From positions 3,282,001 through 3,346,000 of the forward strand of contig NC_014472.1 in NCBI RefSeq assembly GCF_000153165.2: DNA of 64,000 bases, read 5' to 3'. Position numbers and translations under genes: made by a program. Source of the stretch: Maribacter sp. HTCC2170. Lineage in GTDB: Bacteria > Bacteroidota > Bacteroidia > Flavobacteriales > Flavobacteriaceae. Below are positions 29,442 to 38,622 of this stretch, one piece after another. The notes under the pieces are model-generated. The model made no database searches and had not been told where the DNA came from. It saw nothing but the letters and a program-made list of their open reading frames with translations. How positions within the stretch are numbered: position 1 is the stretch's first letter; every line of letters begins with the position of its first letter.

Positions 29442-29619
29442 GAAAACGAAAAAATCTTCGTTATAGATAGAATAATCATAAAAATGAACTTAACCAAATC
29501 TTAACTTATGGTCATTGCAAATTACACAGGATTTCATGCATTGTTTACAACTTTTATTGCAGTTCAACGTGTTTATTCGGTAATTTGTCGATGATTTAAC
29601 CCCACAAATCAACCCATTT

Positions 29620-30312
29620 ATGAAATTAAGAAGTATTATTGTAGACGATTCATCCATGCAGAGGATGGCAGTCGCCAAATTGGTGAACAACCATCCAAAC
29701 TTAGCAATGGTAGCCGAATACAGCAACGCAATCGAGGCGAAGAACGGAATTAAAAACCACGAAATTGATTTAATCTTTCTGGATGTTGAGATGCCTATCA
29801 TCAACGGATTTGACCTACTCGAGTCCCTAGAAAACAGTCCTCAAGTAATATTGATTACTGGAAAACCTGATTATGCATTGAAAGCATTTGATTACGACGT
29901 AACAGATTATTTACACAAACCTATCACCATGGCCCGTTTTGATGCCTCTGTTAAAAGAGCAGTGGCTAAATATGAGCAAATGCATAGGGTTCACGAAGAT
30001 GAAGAACATATCTTCGTTAAAAGTAATCTTAAGAAAAGAAAAGTTATTTTAAACGATATAAAGTGGATAGAAGCCCTTGGTGATTACATTAAATTGGTCA
30101 CTGATGAAGCTAATATCGTAATTTTATCAACAATGAAATCTTTCGAAAAGCAATTGCCTGCCGAAAAGTTTCTTAGAATTCATAAATCCTACATTGTGAA
30201 TCTTGAAAAGGTTGAAAAATTCAATAGTAAAAATGTTGAAGTAAGCGGAAGGTCAATACCTTTAAGTAGAAATAAGAAAACAGAGCTAGCCGAAGCGCTA
30301 AGCAATGTTTAA
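29620..30312 (+). CDS. LytTR-family response regulator
   Basis: A 230-residue two-domain regulator. The receiver domain (1-120) has acidic residues in IIVDDSS, the phospho-acceptor Asp in LIFLDVEMP (about D52), and the switch Lys in LHKPI. The C-terminal LytTR DNA-binding domain (about 130-228) includes IKWIEALGDYIKLVT, FLRIHKSYIVNLEKV and IPLSRNKK. No histidine kinase is adjacent, so its partner is encoded elsewhere. It is convergent with priA. Confidence 0.92.
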   Translation: MKLRSIIVDDSSMQRMAVAKLVNNHPNLAMVAEYSNAIEAKNGIKNHEIDLIFLDVEMPIINGFDLLESLENSPQVILITGKPDYALKAFDYDVTDYLHKPITMARFDASVKRAVAKYEQMHRVHEDEEHIFVKSNLKKRKVILNDIKWIEALGDYIKLVTDEANIVILSTMKSFEKQLPAEKFLRIHKSYIVNLEKVEKFNSKNVEVSGRSIPLSRNKKTELAEALSNV

Positions 30313-30334
30313 GTCCTTATAAAAGGAATAATTT

Positions 30335-32791
30335 CTAAATGTGGTCTACGTTGTAGATTACCCGTACACTTTTGAACTGCGAAATAGCATTAAAAGATCT
30401 TTCGATTCTTTTAATGCTATTTTTTGTTTTGCCCAAAGGTTGACCTAGTGGTATTTTAATAATTACATTTTTAATGTACTGGTTTCTAATTCTCGCTATG
30501 GGTGGGTACTCAGGCCCCAAAATGCCCTTACCAAATACATTTCTTAAAGATTTTGCGAACCATTCTGCTGCCTCATTCAATGAATTGTAATTCTTATGTT
30601 TAAAGGTGATTTTGATTATTCGATTTACTGGCGGATATAAGAATTGCTCTCTCTCGTACAATTGTTCTTTGTACATGTTTTCATAATCACTGACTGACAC
30701 TTGTTTCAAAATTTGATGATAAGGATTATAACTCTGAATAATCACTTTTCCTCTTTTTTTGGTCCGACCTGCCCTACCAGCGACTTGAGTCAATAATTGA
30801 TAGCTACGCTCATGAGCCCTGTAATCAGGAAAATTCAACAATGAATCAGCATTCATGACCCCTACTAAACTCACATTCCTAAAATCAAGTCCTTTGGTCA
30901 GCATTTGGGTACCAACAAGAACATCCAACTCCTGTTGCTCAAACGCAGTGATTATTTTTTCATAACCATATTTACCTCTGGTGGTATCCAAATCCATTCT
31001 CCCAACCTTCGCTTCTGGGAACAGTGTTTTAAATTCTTGTTCTACTTGCTCGGTACCGAACCCCTTTGTATCCAATGTTTGGCTGCCGCAGGCCTCACAG
31101 CTTTCAGGTAAGGCTATATGATGACTACAGTAATGACAACGAAGCTGTTTCTTGTACTGATGATAAGTTAGACTAACATCGCAATTGGGACATTGTGGTG
31201 AATGACCGCAAGTAGTACATTCTACAATTGGTGCAAAACCCCTCCTATTTTGAAAAAGAATTACCTGCTCTCCATTTTCCAAGCTTTCTGTAACTTCATT
31301 CAGTAATCGCTCTGAAAAATGCCCTTTCATTCTTCTTTTCCGAGTCTGTTCTTTTAAATCTACCAACTCAATATCTGGCATTAGCACATTACCGAAACGT
31401 CTTTCTATACTTGCATACCCATACTTACCTGTTTGGGAATTATGATAACTCTCTATACTGGGTGTGGCCGAACCCAGTATAATATTTGAACCGTGCAAAT
31501 TTGCTAAAACAATGGCGGCATCTCTTGCATGGTATCTTGGCGCAGGGTCAAATTGTTTAAACGAGCCTTCGTGTTCTTCATCTACTATAATCAAACCTAA
31601 ATTTGAATAAGGAAGATAAAGAGCGGACCGTGCCCCTATTACGATCTGTGCCTTTGATTTTTTTTGGATAACATTGTTCCAAACCTCCACTCTTTCATGT
31701 ACACTATATTTTGAATGGTATACAGCAATTTTTTCTCCAAAATAATCTTGTAATCTTGAAATCAACTGAGTTGTTAAGGCAATTTCAGGTAGCAAATACA
31801 AAGCTTGCTTCCCTTCTTTTAGACACTCTTCGATTAATTTCACATAAACTTCTGTTTTACCAGAGGAAGTAACCCCGTGAAGTAATGTAACCTTCTTTTT
31901 ATCAAAGTTTTGACGAATATCTTCCAAAGCTTTTTTCTGATGACTGTTTAAAGATTTTAAGCCATAATCCGTATGAATTCCTTCATAGTTCACCCTATCA
32001 GTCTGAATGCGATATTCTTCCAAAACCCCTTTATCTATCAATGCCTTAATAACCGCCTTAGAACCTCCACTTGCAATGGATAGATCATCAATTTTTATTG
32101 GTTTTTTTTCTCTGGCCTGTAATTGAAATAATGATAATACCACTTGACTTTGCTTTGGGGCTCTGGTTAAAGCTTCAAGCAACTCCTCCAATTTTTCCTC
32201 GGAAGTATAGTTGATTCCCAATTTTACATACCGTACCAACTTTGGTATATAGCGCTCATAAATCTCATCCTTAAGTAGAATGACTTGCTTTTCGATTAAA
32301 CGGTTAAGAATCGGGAGAACATTTTTTCTTTCAACAATGGCGCTGACCTCGTGTACTTTAAGTATAGATTGATGCAGAAGGGCTTCATAGACTAAAAATT
32401 CATCATCATTCAAATCGCCCTCATTTACAACACCCTTTTCGTTTTTTAAAATTAACGTTTCACTTTCCAACAAAAAAGCACTAGGCATAGCACTACGAAA
32501 CACTTCACCAATAGTGCACATGTAATAATCGGCTATCCACCTCCAGTGTTTTAGTTGTAATTGGTTTACAATTGGATGTTCATCAAGTATTCTGTGGATT
32601 TCCTTGGCCTCATATACCTCTGGAGGTGTAGAATGGATTTCATAAACCAAACCGGTATAAATTTTAGATTTCCCAAAAGGGACGGCCACCCGCATACCAG
32701 GCTTCAAATAATCAAAATCTGCGTTTGAAACGCTGTAAGTGAAGAGTTTTTCTAATGGAATGGGTAATATTACATTGATGAAGTGTTGCAT
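30335..32791 (-). CDS. priA: Primosomal protein N' (replication restart helicase PriA)
   Basis: PriA reloads the replisome at stalled forks. The 818 residues show the N-terminal 3'-DNA-binding domain, then the helicase core with Walker A GVTSSGKTEVY (about 302-312) and the DEEH box (about 401-404). Paired zinc-binding cysteines follow (CTTCGHSPQCPNCD, LRCHYCSH, CEACGSQ; about 520-575), then motif VI QVAGRAGR. Last gene of the operon nadC-yihY-DUF2147-priA, 14 bp after the DUF2147 gene. Confidence 0.95.
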   Translation of the reverse strand: MQHFINVILPIPLEKLFTYSVSNADFDYLKPGMRVAVPFGKSKIYTGLVYEIHSTPPEVYEAKEIHRILDEHPIVNQLQLKHWRWIADYYMCTIGEVFRSAMPSAFLLESETLILKNEKGVVNEGDLNDDEFLVYEALLHQSILKVHEVSAIVERKNVLPILNRLIEKQVILLKDEIYERYIPKLVRYVKLGINYTSEEKLEELLEALTRAPKQSQVVLSLFQLQAREKKPIKIDDLSIASGGSKAVIKALIDKGVLEEYRIQTDRVNYEGIHTDYGLKSLNSHQKKALEDIRQNFDKKKVTLLHGVTSSGKTEVYVKLIEECLKEGKQALYLLPEIALTTQLISRLQDYFGEKIAVYHSKYSVHERVEVWNNVIQKKSKAQIVIGARSALYLPYSNLGLIIVDEEHEGSFKQFDPAPRYHARDAAIVLANLHGSNIILGSATPSIESYHNSQTGKYGYASIERRFGNVLMPDIELVDLKEQTRKRRMKGHFSERLLNEVTESLENGEQVILFQNRRGFAPIVECTTCGHSPQCPNCDVSLTYHQYKKQLRCHYCSHHIALPESCEACGSQTLDTKGFGTEQVEQEFKTLFPEAKVGRMDLDTTRGKYGYEKIITAFEQQELDVLVGTQMLTKGLDFRNVSLVGVMNADSLLNFPDYRAHERSYQLLTQVAGRAGRTKKRGKVIIQSYNPYHQILKQVSVSDYENMYKEQLYEREQFLYPPVNRIIKITFKHKNYNSLNEAAEWFAKSLRNVFGKGILGPEYPPIARIRNQYIKNVIIKIPLGQPLGKTKNSIKRIERSFNAISQFKSVRVIYNVDHI

Positions 32792-32805
32792 AAATTCATT
32801 ACCTC

Positions 32806-33246
32806 CTATCCTTCAACACGCAGCCAAGTTTGCGTCCTATAAATAAATGCCAAATACCCCCTAACCTTTAATTCATCAGAATTTTTGGGGTTTAGCCAAA
32901 TTTTACACCTAAATGTCATCGCCTGTTGAGGGTCAAAGAGCTTCTTTCCTTTCCATTCACCATTATTATTCTCTTTTGCTGCCTCTATAATGGTCATTCC
33001 CAAAACTGGTTTATCCTTTAGATCACCATCACATTTTGAACAAACGGCATCTTCTTTACCTTCTTCTAAAATTTTAACAACATGCCCATACATCAAACCA
33101 TCTTTCTCGTAGATATCAATCACAGCCTTTGGTTTTCCTGTACGATCGTCAATCGTTTTCCATTTGCCGAATACGCTTTGTGATTGAGCAGAGAGTGAAA
33201 ACAACACCAACATTCCCGATAACCATAATTTACTCTTTCTTGTCAT
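32806..33246 (-). CDS. DUF2147 domain exported protein
   Basis: A 146-residue protein: signal peptide (about 1-23, ending SAQSQ) and the DUF2147 domain (FGKWKTIDDRTGKPKAVIDIYE, CSKCDGDLKDKPVLGM, WLNPKNSDELKVRGYL). Probably periplasmic; function unknown. The start ATG at 33246 overlaps the end of the yihY-like gene by 17 bp. A longer frame upstream lacks a signal peptide and was not used. Confidence 0.87.
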   Translation of the reverse strand: MTRKSKLWLSGMLVLFSLSAQSQSVFGKWKTIDDRTGKPKAVIDIYEKDGLMYGHVVKILEEGKEDAVCSKCDGDLKDKPVLGMTIIEAAKENNNGEWKGKKLFDPQQAMTFRCKIWLNPKNSDELKVRGYLAFIYRTQTWLRVEG

Positions 33247-34210
33247 TCTTATTGATGTTTTTTCGTAGAGAATTGAGCGATGCATTCAACTCAAACCCGA
33301 GTAGCAATATATTGGAATTTAACCATATGAACACCATAAGAATCAATAATCCCCCTAATGCCCCGTATAATTCATTATAGCGGGCGAATTTCTCAACATA
33401 TACACCAAACAAATATGATGTAAGCAAAAAAAGAATAGTGGTCATTAGAGCTCCTACTGAAAAGAATTTGGCTTGTTTGCCCTCCGCGGTGCCAAAATAA
33501 TAAAGAATTGCAGTAGTGAAATATGATAAGAGAACAAAAAACAAAACTTTACCTATTTGGGCTCCAACTATATCATTTTCCGTAAGATCATAGCCCCTCG
33601 TTTTTGCCGCCCATTCGCTTAAGTAATCAACAATATAAAACTCAAAATACACATAAGCCGCAGCACCAAACATCAATAATACCGAGAGGATAAGACCTAC
33701 CATTAGGGCATAGGCATATTGCCTTATGAAATTTCGAGTAAGTTCTATATGGTATGAATTCTCAAATCCTCCGAAAATTGCATTTACCCCATTTGCCATC
33801 AGGAAAATAGAGATGAAAAATGCTGACGACAATAATCCTCCCCGCTGTTGATTTTTAATTTGTTGATAAATTTCACCAAAATACTCACTAGTTGCCGTTG
33901 GCAAAAAAGATTCTAGAAAAAGTAAAAACTGGGCATCAAAATTTTCATTGCCCACACTGGCATACGGAATTAAAAATGGCACAAGTGTTACCAAAAAAAT
34001 AAGTAATGGAAAAAGCGCCATGAAAAGACTAAAAGCAATTGAACTCGCCCTTGAAGATAAGGCACCTTGAACAATACCTAGAATGTACATTTCAATTAGG
34101 TCGTAGAGTGAGAGCCCTTCAAAAGCAGGTAATTTTACCTTTTTCAAAAGTAAAACCAACCAATTTAGAATGGGGATTTTTTCAATTTTAGCCTCAATTT
34201 CTGCTGACAT
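33230..34210 (-). CDS. YihY/UPF0761 family inner-membrane protein
   Basis: A 326-residue membrane protein of the YihY/BrkB family with about six membrane helices. Family phrases are SSRASSIAFSLFMALFPLLIF near the N-terminus and YNELYGALGGLLILMVFIWLNSNILLLGFELNA near the C-terminus. The old label ribonuclease BN is not supported by the family. Function unclear. It directly abuts nadC upstream. Confidence 0.9.
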   Translation of the reverse strand: MSAEIEAKIEKIPILNWLVLLLKKVKLPAFEGLSLYDLIEMYILGIVQGALSSRASSIAFSLFMALFPLLIFLVTLVPFLIPYASVGNENFDAQFLLFLESFLPTATSEYFGEIYQQIKNQQRGGLLSSAFFISIFLMANGVNAIFGGFENSYHIELTRNFIRQYAYALMVGLILSVLLMFGAAAYVYFEFYIVDYLSEWAAKTRGYDLTENDIVGAQIGKVLFFVLLSYFTTAILYYFGTAEGKQAKFFSVGALMTTILFLLTSYLFGVYVEKFARYNELYGALGGLLILMVFIWLNSNILLLGFELNASLNSLRKNINKNDKKE

Positions 34211-35068
34211 TTACACTGCTTTAAGACTAAGGTCCATATTATAAACCGAATGGGTCAAAGCTCCCGAAGAAATATAATCCACACCACATTCAGCATATTT
34301 TCGAATAGTTCTTTCATTGATACCACCAGAGGATTCTGTTAAGCATTTATCCCCAATCATAGCTACTGCCTTTCTCGTATCCTCGTAATTGAAATTATCG
34401 ATTAGAATACGATACACACCATCAGTTCTTAAAATCTCCTCGATTTCGTTTAAATTTCTGGCTTCAACAATGATTTTAAGATTCTTGTTTGTCTCTTTTA
34501 AATAGTGTTGTGTCTTGATGATAGCTTTCGTAACTCCACCAGCAAAATCTATATGATTGTCTTTAAGCATAATCATGTCGTAAAGTGCGAATCTGTGGTT
34601 TTCTCCTCCCCCTATTTTTACTGCCCATTTTTCCAGAGCACGAATTCCTGGGGTAGTCTTACGGGTGTCAAGAATCTTTGTACCGGTTCCATCCAAAAGT
34701 TGAACGAACTCATTGGTTTTGGTGGCTATTGCACTCATTCTTTGCATGGCGTTCAAAACCAATCGTTCCGCCTTTAATATACTTTGCGAACTGCCTGAAA
34801 CATAAAAAGCAATATCACCATATTTAACCTTTGACCCGTCCTTAATCAAAGTTTCAATTTGCATTTTATCATCAACGTAGTTGAACACCTGCTTAGCCAA
34901 ATCAATTCCGGCAATTATACCATCATCCTTGACCAAAAGCTTGGCCTTACCTTTCGTAGTGGCAGGGATACAAGCTAATGAGCTATGATCACCATCCCCT
35001 ACGTCCTCGCGAATGGCATTGGCAATAATCAAATCAATTTCTTTTTGGAACTGGGTTTTTGAAATCAT
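34211..35068 (-). CDS. nadC: Nicotinate-nucleotide pyrophosphorylase (carboxylating)
   Basis: NadC makes nicotinate mononucleotide from quinolinate and PRPP in NAD synthesis. The 285 residues show VGDGDHSSLACIP, LNAMQRMSAIATKT, ILDTRKTTPGIRALEKWAV, GGGENHRFALYDMIMLKDNHI, and ESSGGINERTIRKYA. A TTG one codon upstream is in frame, but the ATG is preferred. First gene of the leftward operon ending in priA. Confidence 0.95.
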   Translation of the reverse strand: MISKTQFQKEIDLIIANAIREDVGDGDHSSLACIPATTKGKAKLLVKDDGIIAGIDLAKQVFNYVDDKMQIETLIKDGSKVKYGDIAFYVSGSSQSILKAERLVLNAMQRMSAIATKTNEFVQLLDGTGTKILDTRKTTPGIRALEKWAVKIGGGENHRFALYDMIMLKDNHIDFAGGVTKAIIKTQHYLKETNKNLKIIVEARNLNEIEEILRTDGVYRILIDNFNYEDTRKAVAMIGDKCLTESSGGINERTIRKYAECGVDYISSGALTHSVYNMDLSLKAV

Positions 35069-35138
35069 CAATAAAATTGGTTTGCGCTAATTTACTAAAA
35101 TCTAAATCCAATTTTAACATCCTATTACTTGAAAGTTC

Positions 35139-35146
35139 TAAATTTG
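35139..35146 (+). promoter_or_regulatory. -7 promoter box TAAATTTG of rlmH
   Basis: TAAATTTG matches TAnnTTTG and ends 4 bp before the rlmH ATG, which would imply an almost leaderless mRNA. No ideal -33 element. Confidence 0.4.
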
Positions 35147-35150
35147 AATC

Positions 35151-35624
35151 ATGACAATAAAACTACTGACAATTGGTAAAACAGATAGCGCTCCCATGCG
35201 AGGACTTATCAACGAATATGAGAAAAGGCTAAAGCACTATGTTAAGTTTGAGTTGGATATTTTACCTGATATAAAAAATGTAAAAAACCTATCTGAAAGC
35301 CAACAAAAGGAAAAAGAAGGTGAATTGATCCTTAAAAAATTAAACAATACAGATGTGTTGGTTCTTTTAGATGAAAATGGCAAACAATTTAGTTCGGTTG
35401 AATTTTCCAGTTACTTACAAAAAAAGATGAATTCAGGTATTAAACAATTGGTTTTTGTCATTGGCGGACCTTATGGCTTCAGTAATACCGTGTACAATAA
35501 AGCGCAGGGGAAAGTAAGTCTTTCTAAAATGACCTTTTCTCACCAAATGGTGAGGTTATTTGCGATAGAACAAATTTATAGGTCATTTACCATTCTTAAA
35601 AATGAGCCTTACCATCACAGGTAG
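35151..35624 (+). CDS. rlmH: 23S rRNA (pseudouridine(1915)-N3)-methyltransferase
   Basis: RlmH methylates pseudouridine 1915 in helix 69 of 23S rRNA. The 157 residues have the SPOUT signatures LLDENGKQFSSVEFS, FVIGGPYGFS and LSKMTFSHQMVRLFAIEQIYR, ending in the YHR tail. Divergent to nadC with a short shared promoter region. Confidence 0.96.
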   Translation: MTIKLLTIGKTDSAPMRGLINEYEKRLKHYVKFELDILPDIKNVKNLSESQQKEKEGELILKKLNNTDVLVLLDENGKQFSSVEFSSYLQKKMNSGIKQLVFVIGGPYGFSNTVYNKAQGKVSLSKMTFSHQMVRLFAIEQIYRSFTILKNEPYHHR

Positions 35625-35689
35625 TAGCCAATTTTTTATAATTCTGTTATTTTCACCCCTTTAGCTATTATGGAGATTTGACAACAATA

Positions 35690-37573
35690 TTAATACAATA
35701 CCCTGAATTTAATGGTGTGGTCAATTTGTTTCAAGGCTTTCAGTACATCTTTATTGTATTCCTTGTCCATATCAGATATTACATAACCCAGATCCATATC
35801 GGTTGAAAGATATTGACCTACGATGTTCATTTCATATTTGGCCAGCACTTCGTTTATTTTGGCCATTACACCAGGAACATTCTCATGAATATGTAAAAAA
35901 CGGTGGGCGTTGGTCTGTTTTGGTAATCTGATATTTGGGAAATTAACTGCATCGACCGTATTTCCAGAGTTAATGTAGTCCATTATTTTGTTTGGCACAA
36001 AGTCCGCAATATTTCGTTGCGCCTCCTCAGTACTTCCACCAACATGAGGAGTAAGAATCACATTGGGTATTCCCTGTAATTCAGTTACGAATTTTCCGTT
36101 GCTTCTAGGTTCTTCTGGATAAACATCAACAGCAACACCAGCAATTTTACCACTCTTTAGTGCTTCAACCAGGGCATTGATATCAATTACAAATCCTCTA
36201 GAAAGATTGATTAACATTGCACCATTTTTCATTTGGTTGATTTCGCGTTCACCAATGAAGTTTTTATTCGCTTTGTTATCATCTATATGCAAAGTCACTA
36301 CGTCTGAAACATTCAATAAATCTTCAAGCGTATCACATTTTATGGCATTCCCCAAGGCAAGTCTATCCTCAATATCATAATAGTATACCCGCATGCCAAT
36401 AGCTTCGGCAAGAACAGATAACTGTTTACCAATATTACCATAACCTACAATACCAAGATTCTTTCCTCTAACCTCCCTAGAATTAATTGCTGTTTTATTC
36501 CATTGTCCACTATGAATTTCTGTACTGCGGGGAAATACGTTTCGCATCAGCATAATAATCTGACCAATTGCTAATTCAACTACCGATCTGGTATTGCTGT
36601 AAGGTGCATTGAAGACCACCACACCTTTTTGTTTACAATAATCTAAATCAATTTGGGTAGTACCAATACAAAAAGCTCCTACTACCAATAATTTGTTAGC
36701 GGCATCCAAAACTTTTTGGGTGACTTGTGTTTTAGAACGAATTCCCAATACATGAACACCTTTGATTTTTTCAATCAATTGTTCTTCAGATAGGCTTGTC
36801 TTTACCAATTCAACTGAAAAACCATCCTCTGAAAGGTTATCAAAAGCAGCAGGATGCACATCTTCCAACAACAATATCTTTATTCTATTCTTAGGATATG
36901 AAATATTACGCGGCAGGTCATTTACAAAAAGAAATTCATCTAAATTTGGTGTCACATGATCTGCATTATCTGCCGCCTTATCTCTGTGAACATTCTCTGT
37001 GTATGCAAAGAATTTATGGGCTATGCCTGCCTCCCGCATAACATAATCGCTATAACCATCACCAATCACCTGTACTTCGCCTTCTAGATTCATCTGCTCC
37101 AGGCAATCAATCTTCCCATTATGTTGTGACAAGGGGTTATCTTCGTCAAAACCAACAATATATCCTTGCTCATCAAATTCAAAAGTATTTGCAAAAACCC
37201 TGTCCGAAGGAATGTTATATTCATCAACTATGGGATCTATAAACTCTTTGAATCCGCAAGAAATTACATAAATATCGTCCGAGAATTTTTCGAAAAATTC
37301 TTTATTCGATTCTATTGATTTAGAAATTTTCTGACGCAGCTCCTCAACCAAACCATTCAAATCATCTTTATGGGCTTTTAATAATTTTATTCTACGTTCA
37401 AGTGATTCGGTAAAAGAGATATCACCATCAATACCAAGATTGGTTATATGTTGTATTTCCTGAATTATTTCGTCCTTATTCGATTTGCCGTGTAAAGTCA
37501 TTTCAGCCAAAACATCCAAAGCCTCCACACGAGTTAATGTGCTATCAAAATCAAAAACATACTTTCTACCCAC
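35690..37573 (-). CDS. serA: SerB-SerA fusion: phosphoserine phosphatase-like HAD domain plus D-3-phosphoglycerate dehydrogenase
   Basis: A 627-residue fusion. Residues 1-225 form a HAD-IB phosphatase of SerB type: FDFDST (D8, D10), ISCGFKEFI and VIGDGYSDYVMR. Residues about 230-545 are phosphoglycerate dehydrogenase: GIVGYGNIGKQLS Rossmann motif, LINLSRGFVIDI and the catalytic TPHVGGST. The last about 75 residues are an ACT domain (HIHENVPGVMAKINEVL) for likely serine feedback. The first and last steps of serine synthesis would thus be joined. The phosphatase catalytic residues look intact; activity is inferred. Monocistronic in appearance. Confidence 0.92.
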   Translation of the reverse strand: MGRKYVFDFDSTLTRVEALDVLAEMTLHGKSNKDEIIQEIQHITNLGIDGDISFTESLERRIKLLKAHKDDLNGLVEELRQKISKSIESNKEFFEKFSDDIYVISCGFKEFIDPIVDEYNIPSDRVFANTFEFDEQGYIVGFDEDNPLSQHNGKIDCLEQMNLEGEVQVIGDGYSDYVMREAGIAHKFFAYTENVHRDKAADNADHVTPNLDEFLFVNDLPRNISYPKNRIKILLLEDVHPAAFDNLSEDGFSVELVKTSLSEEQLIEKIKGVHVLGIRSKTQVTQKVLDAANKLLVVGAFCIGTTQIDLDYCKQKGVVVFNAPYSNTRSVVELAIGQIIMLMRNVFPRSTEIHSGQWNKTAINSREVRGKNLGIVGYGNIGKQLSVLAEAIGMRVYYYDIEDRLALGNAIKCDTLEDLLNVSDVVTLHIDDNKANKNFIGEREINQMKNGAMLINLSRGFVIDINALVEALKSGKIAGVAVDVYPEEPRSNGKFVTELQGIPNVILTPHVGGSTEEAQRNIADFVPNKIMDYINSGNTVDAVNFPNIRLPKQTNAHRFLHIHENVPGVMAKINEVLAKYEMNIVGQYLSTDMDLGYVISDMDKEYNKDVLKALKQIDHTIKFRVLY

Positions 37574-37743
37574 CTTACTTTATTTTTTGAATAAGGGCAT
37601 AAAAATAAATATAAAAAGCATCCAATACCTGATTTACCCTTAAAACTGAACCCTATCCTTGGAAATATAGAAATAATTACGGAAATCATTTTTTGACAGG
37701 TACAAAATTGAAGAATTCGTATTAAGTTAACGCACTAGGTGGA

Positions 37744-38532
37744 TCAATACCTAAACCCTATCCCTTGTTTGAGTAAGTCTTCATATTTATCAGTATTAAA
37801 ACTATATAAATAAGGAGCTTTGTTTGCTGCCCCGGTCAGCTGTTTTTCATGGCGATTGAAAATGCCAAGTTTAAGCATCTTACGTTGAAAATTACTCCGC
37901 TCCAGTGGTTTTTTCAAAATAGCTTCATAAAGCCTTTGAAGGTCTTGCATTGTGAATTTTCTAGACAGTAGCGAAATACCTATTGGAAGATAGTTTAGTT
38001 GTATGCGAAGGTGGTCCAAGGCTTTCTGAAGAATTTCCTCGTGATCCATCATTAATTCTGGCATACAATCGATCGACTTCCATTCACATTTCTCGCTTAA
38101 AAGATCAGGATGAGGTGCGGTTTTTTTTAGATCAACCAGTGCAAAATACCCAGTAGTAATAAAGCGCTGAGTTATCCAAGCTTCGAATTCTTTATTCTTG
38201 CCATGTATTTCCTCAAGAACATGGCGCATTCTTGTTAATTGCACCTCCTCATTCATTCTGGATCTTTTCTCACTTCCGAACGTATAAAACTGATTTAGAA
38301 ATACGGCTTTTAAACCAGTGCGCATTTCCAGTATTCTGTGCGCCGCTTGGTCCATATCCTCATCCTTCAGGATAAATCCTCCGGGCAGACACCAGATATC
38401 CTCGTACTTCCATTTAAGTAGCAACACTTTCAATTGTTGTCCTTCAAACCCAATAATAACGCAATCAATTGATTTACCTGGCAGGCATTCATCAAGCACA
38501 TGACTGGTAAAATCATTTAACTTTCGATCCAT
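37744..38532 (-). CDS. Nudix-type transcriptional regulator (NrtR/AraR-like)
   Basis: A 262-residue protein: Nudix fold (about 18-155) plus a C-terminal winged helix (about 165-250; FTMQDLQRLYEAIL, NFQRKMLKLGIF). The Nudix box is degenerate: after G-x5-E-x7-R the sequence is ILEMRTGL instead of EUxEExGU, so catalytic Glu residues are lost. That is the hallmark of ligand-sensing Nudix regulators such as NrtR and the Bacteroides AraR. It is divergent from a GH3 gene, and two matching palindromes lie between them. A sugar-derived effector is plausible but inferred. Confidence 0.88.
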   Translation of the reverse strand: MDRKLNDFTSHVLDECLPGKSIDCVIIGFEGQQLKVLLLKWKYEDIWCLPGGFILKDEDMDQAAHRILEMRTGLKAVFLNQFYTFGSEKRSRMNEEVQLTRMRHVLEEIHGKNKEFEAWITQRFITTGYFALVDLKKTAPHPDLLSEKCEWKSIDCMPELMMDHEEILQKALDHLRIQLNYLPIGISLLSRKFTMQDLQRLYEAILKKPLERSNFQRKMLKLGIFNRHEKQLTGAANKAPYLYSFNTDKYEDLLKQGIGFRY

Positions 38533-38552
38533 ATAGGCAAATGTATAAGTTT

Positions 38553-38573
38553 ATTGTGTCATAATCGCACAAT
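38553..38573. promoter_or_regulatory. Palindromic operator candidate 1
   Basis: ATTGTG...CACAAT, 21 bp with perfect outer half-sites, 20 bp upstream of the regulator gene. It shares its left 11 bases (ATTGTGTCATA) with site 2. Probable binding site of the Nudix-type regulator. Confidence 0.65.
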
Positions 38574-38591
38574 ATAAATTTATTTTGTAAT

Positions 38592-38612
38592 ATTGTGTCA
38601 TATTTACACTAT
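38592..38612. promoter_or_regulatory. Palindromic operator candidate 2
   Basis: ATtGTGT...ACACtAT, 21 bp, 10 bp upstream of the GH3 ATG. It begins 39 bp from the start of site 1 in the same orientation; the two would bracket both divergent promoters. Confidence 0.65.
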
Positions 38613-38622
38613 AAAAATCGTC

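Noticed and set aside
29511-29570. ATTG-containing repeats upstream of the LytTR regulator as its binding sites
   Set aside because: Spacing is irregular (26 and 16 bp) and similarity is limited to a few bases.
38593-38622. Upstream TTG start of the GH3 gene
   Set aside because: It would lie inside the second operator palindrome and add residues that do not fit a signal sequence; the ATG at 38623 directly starts the membrane anchor.
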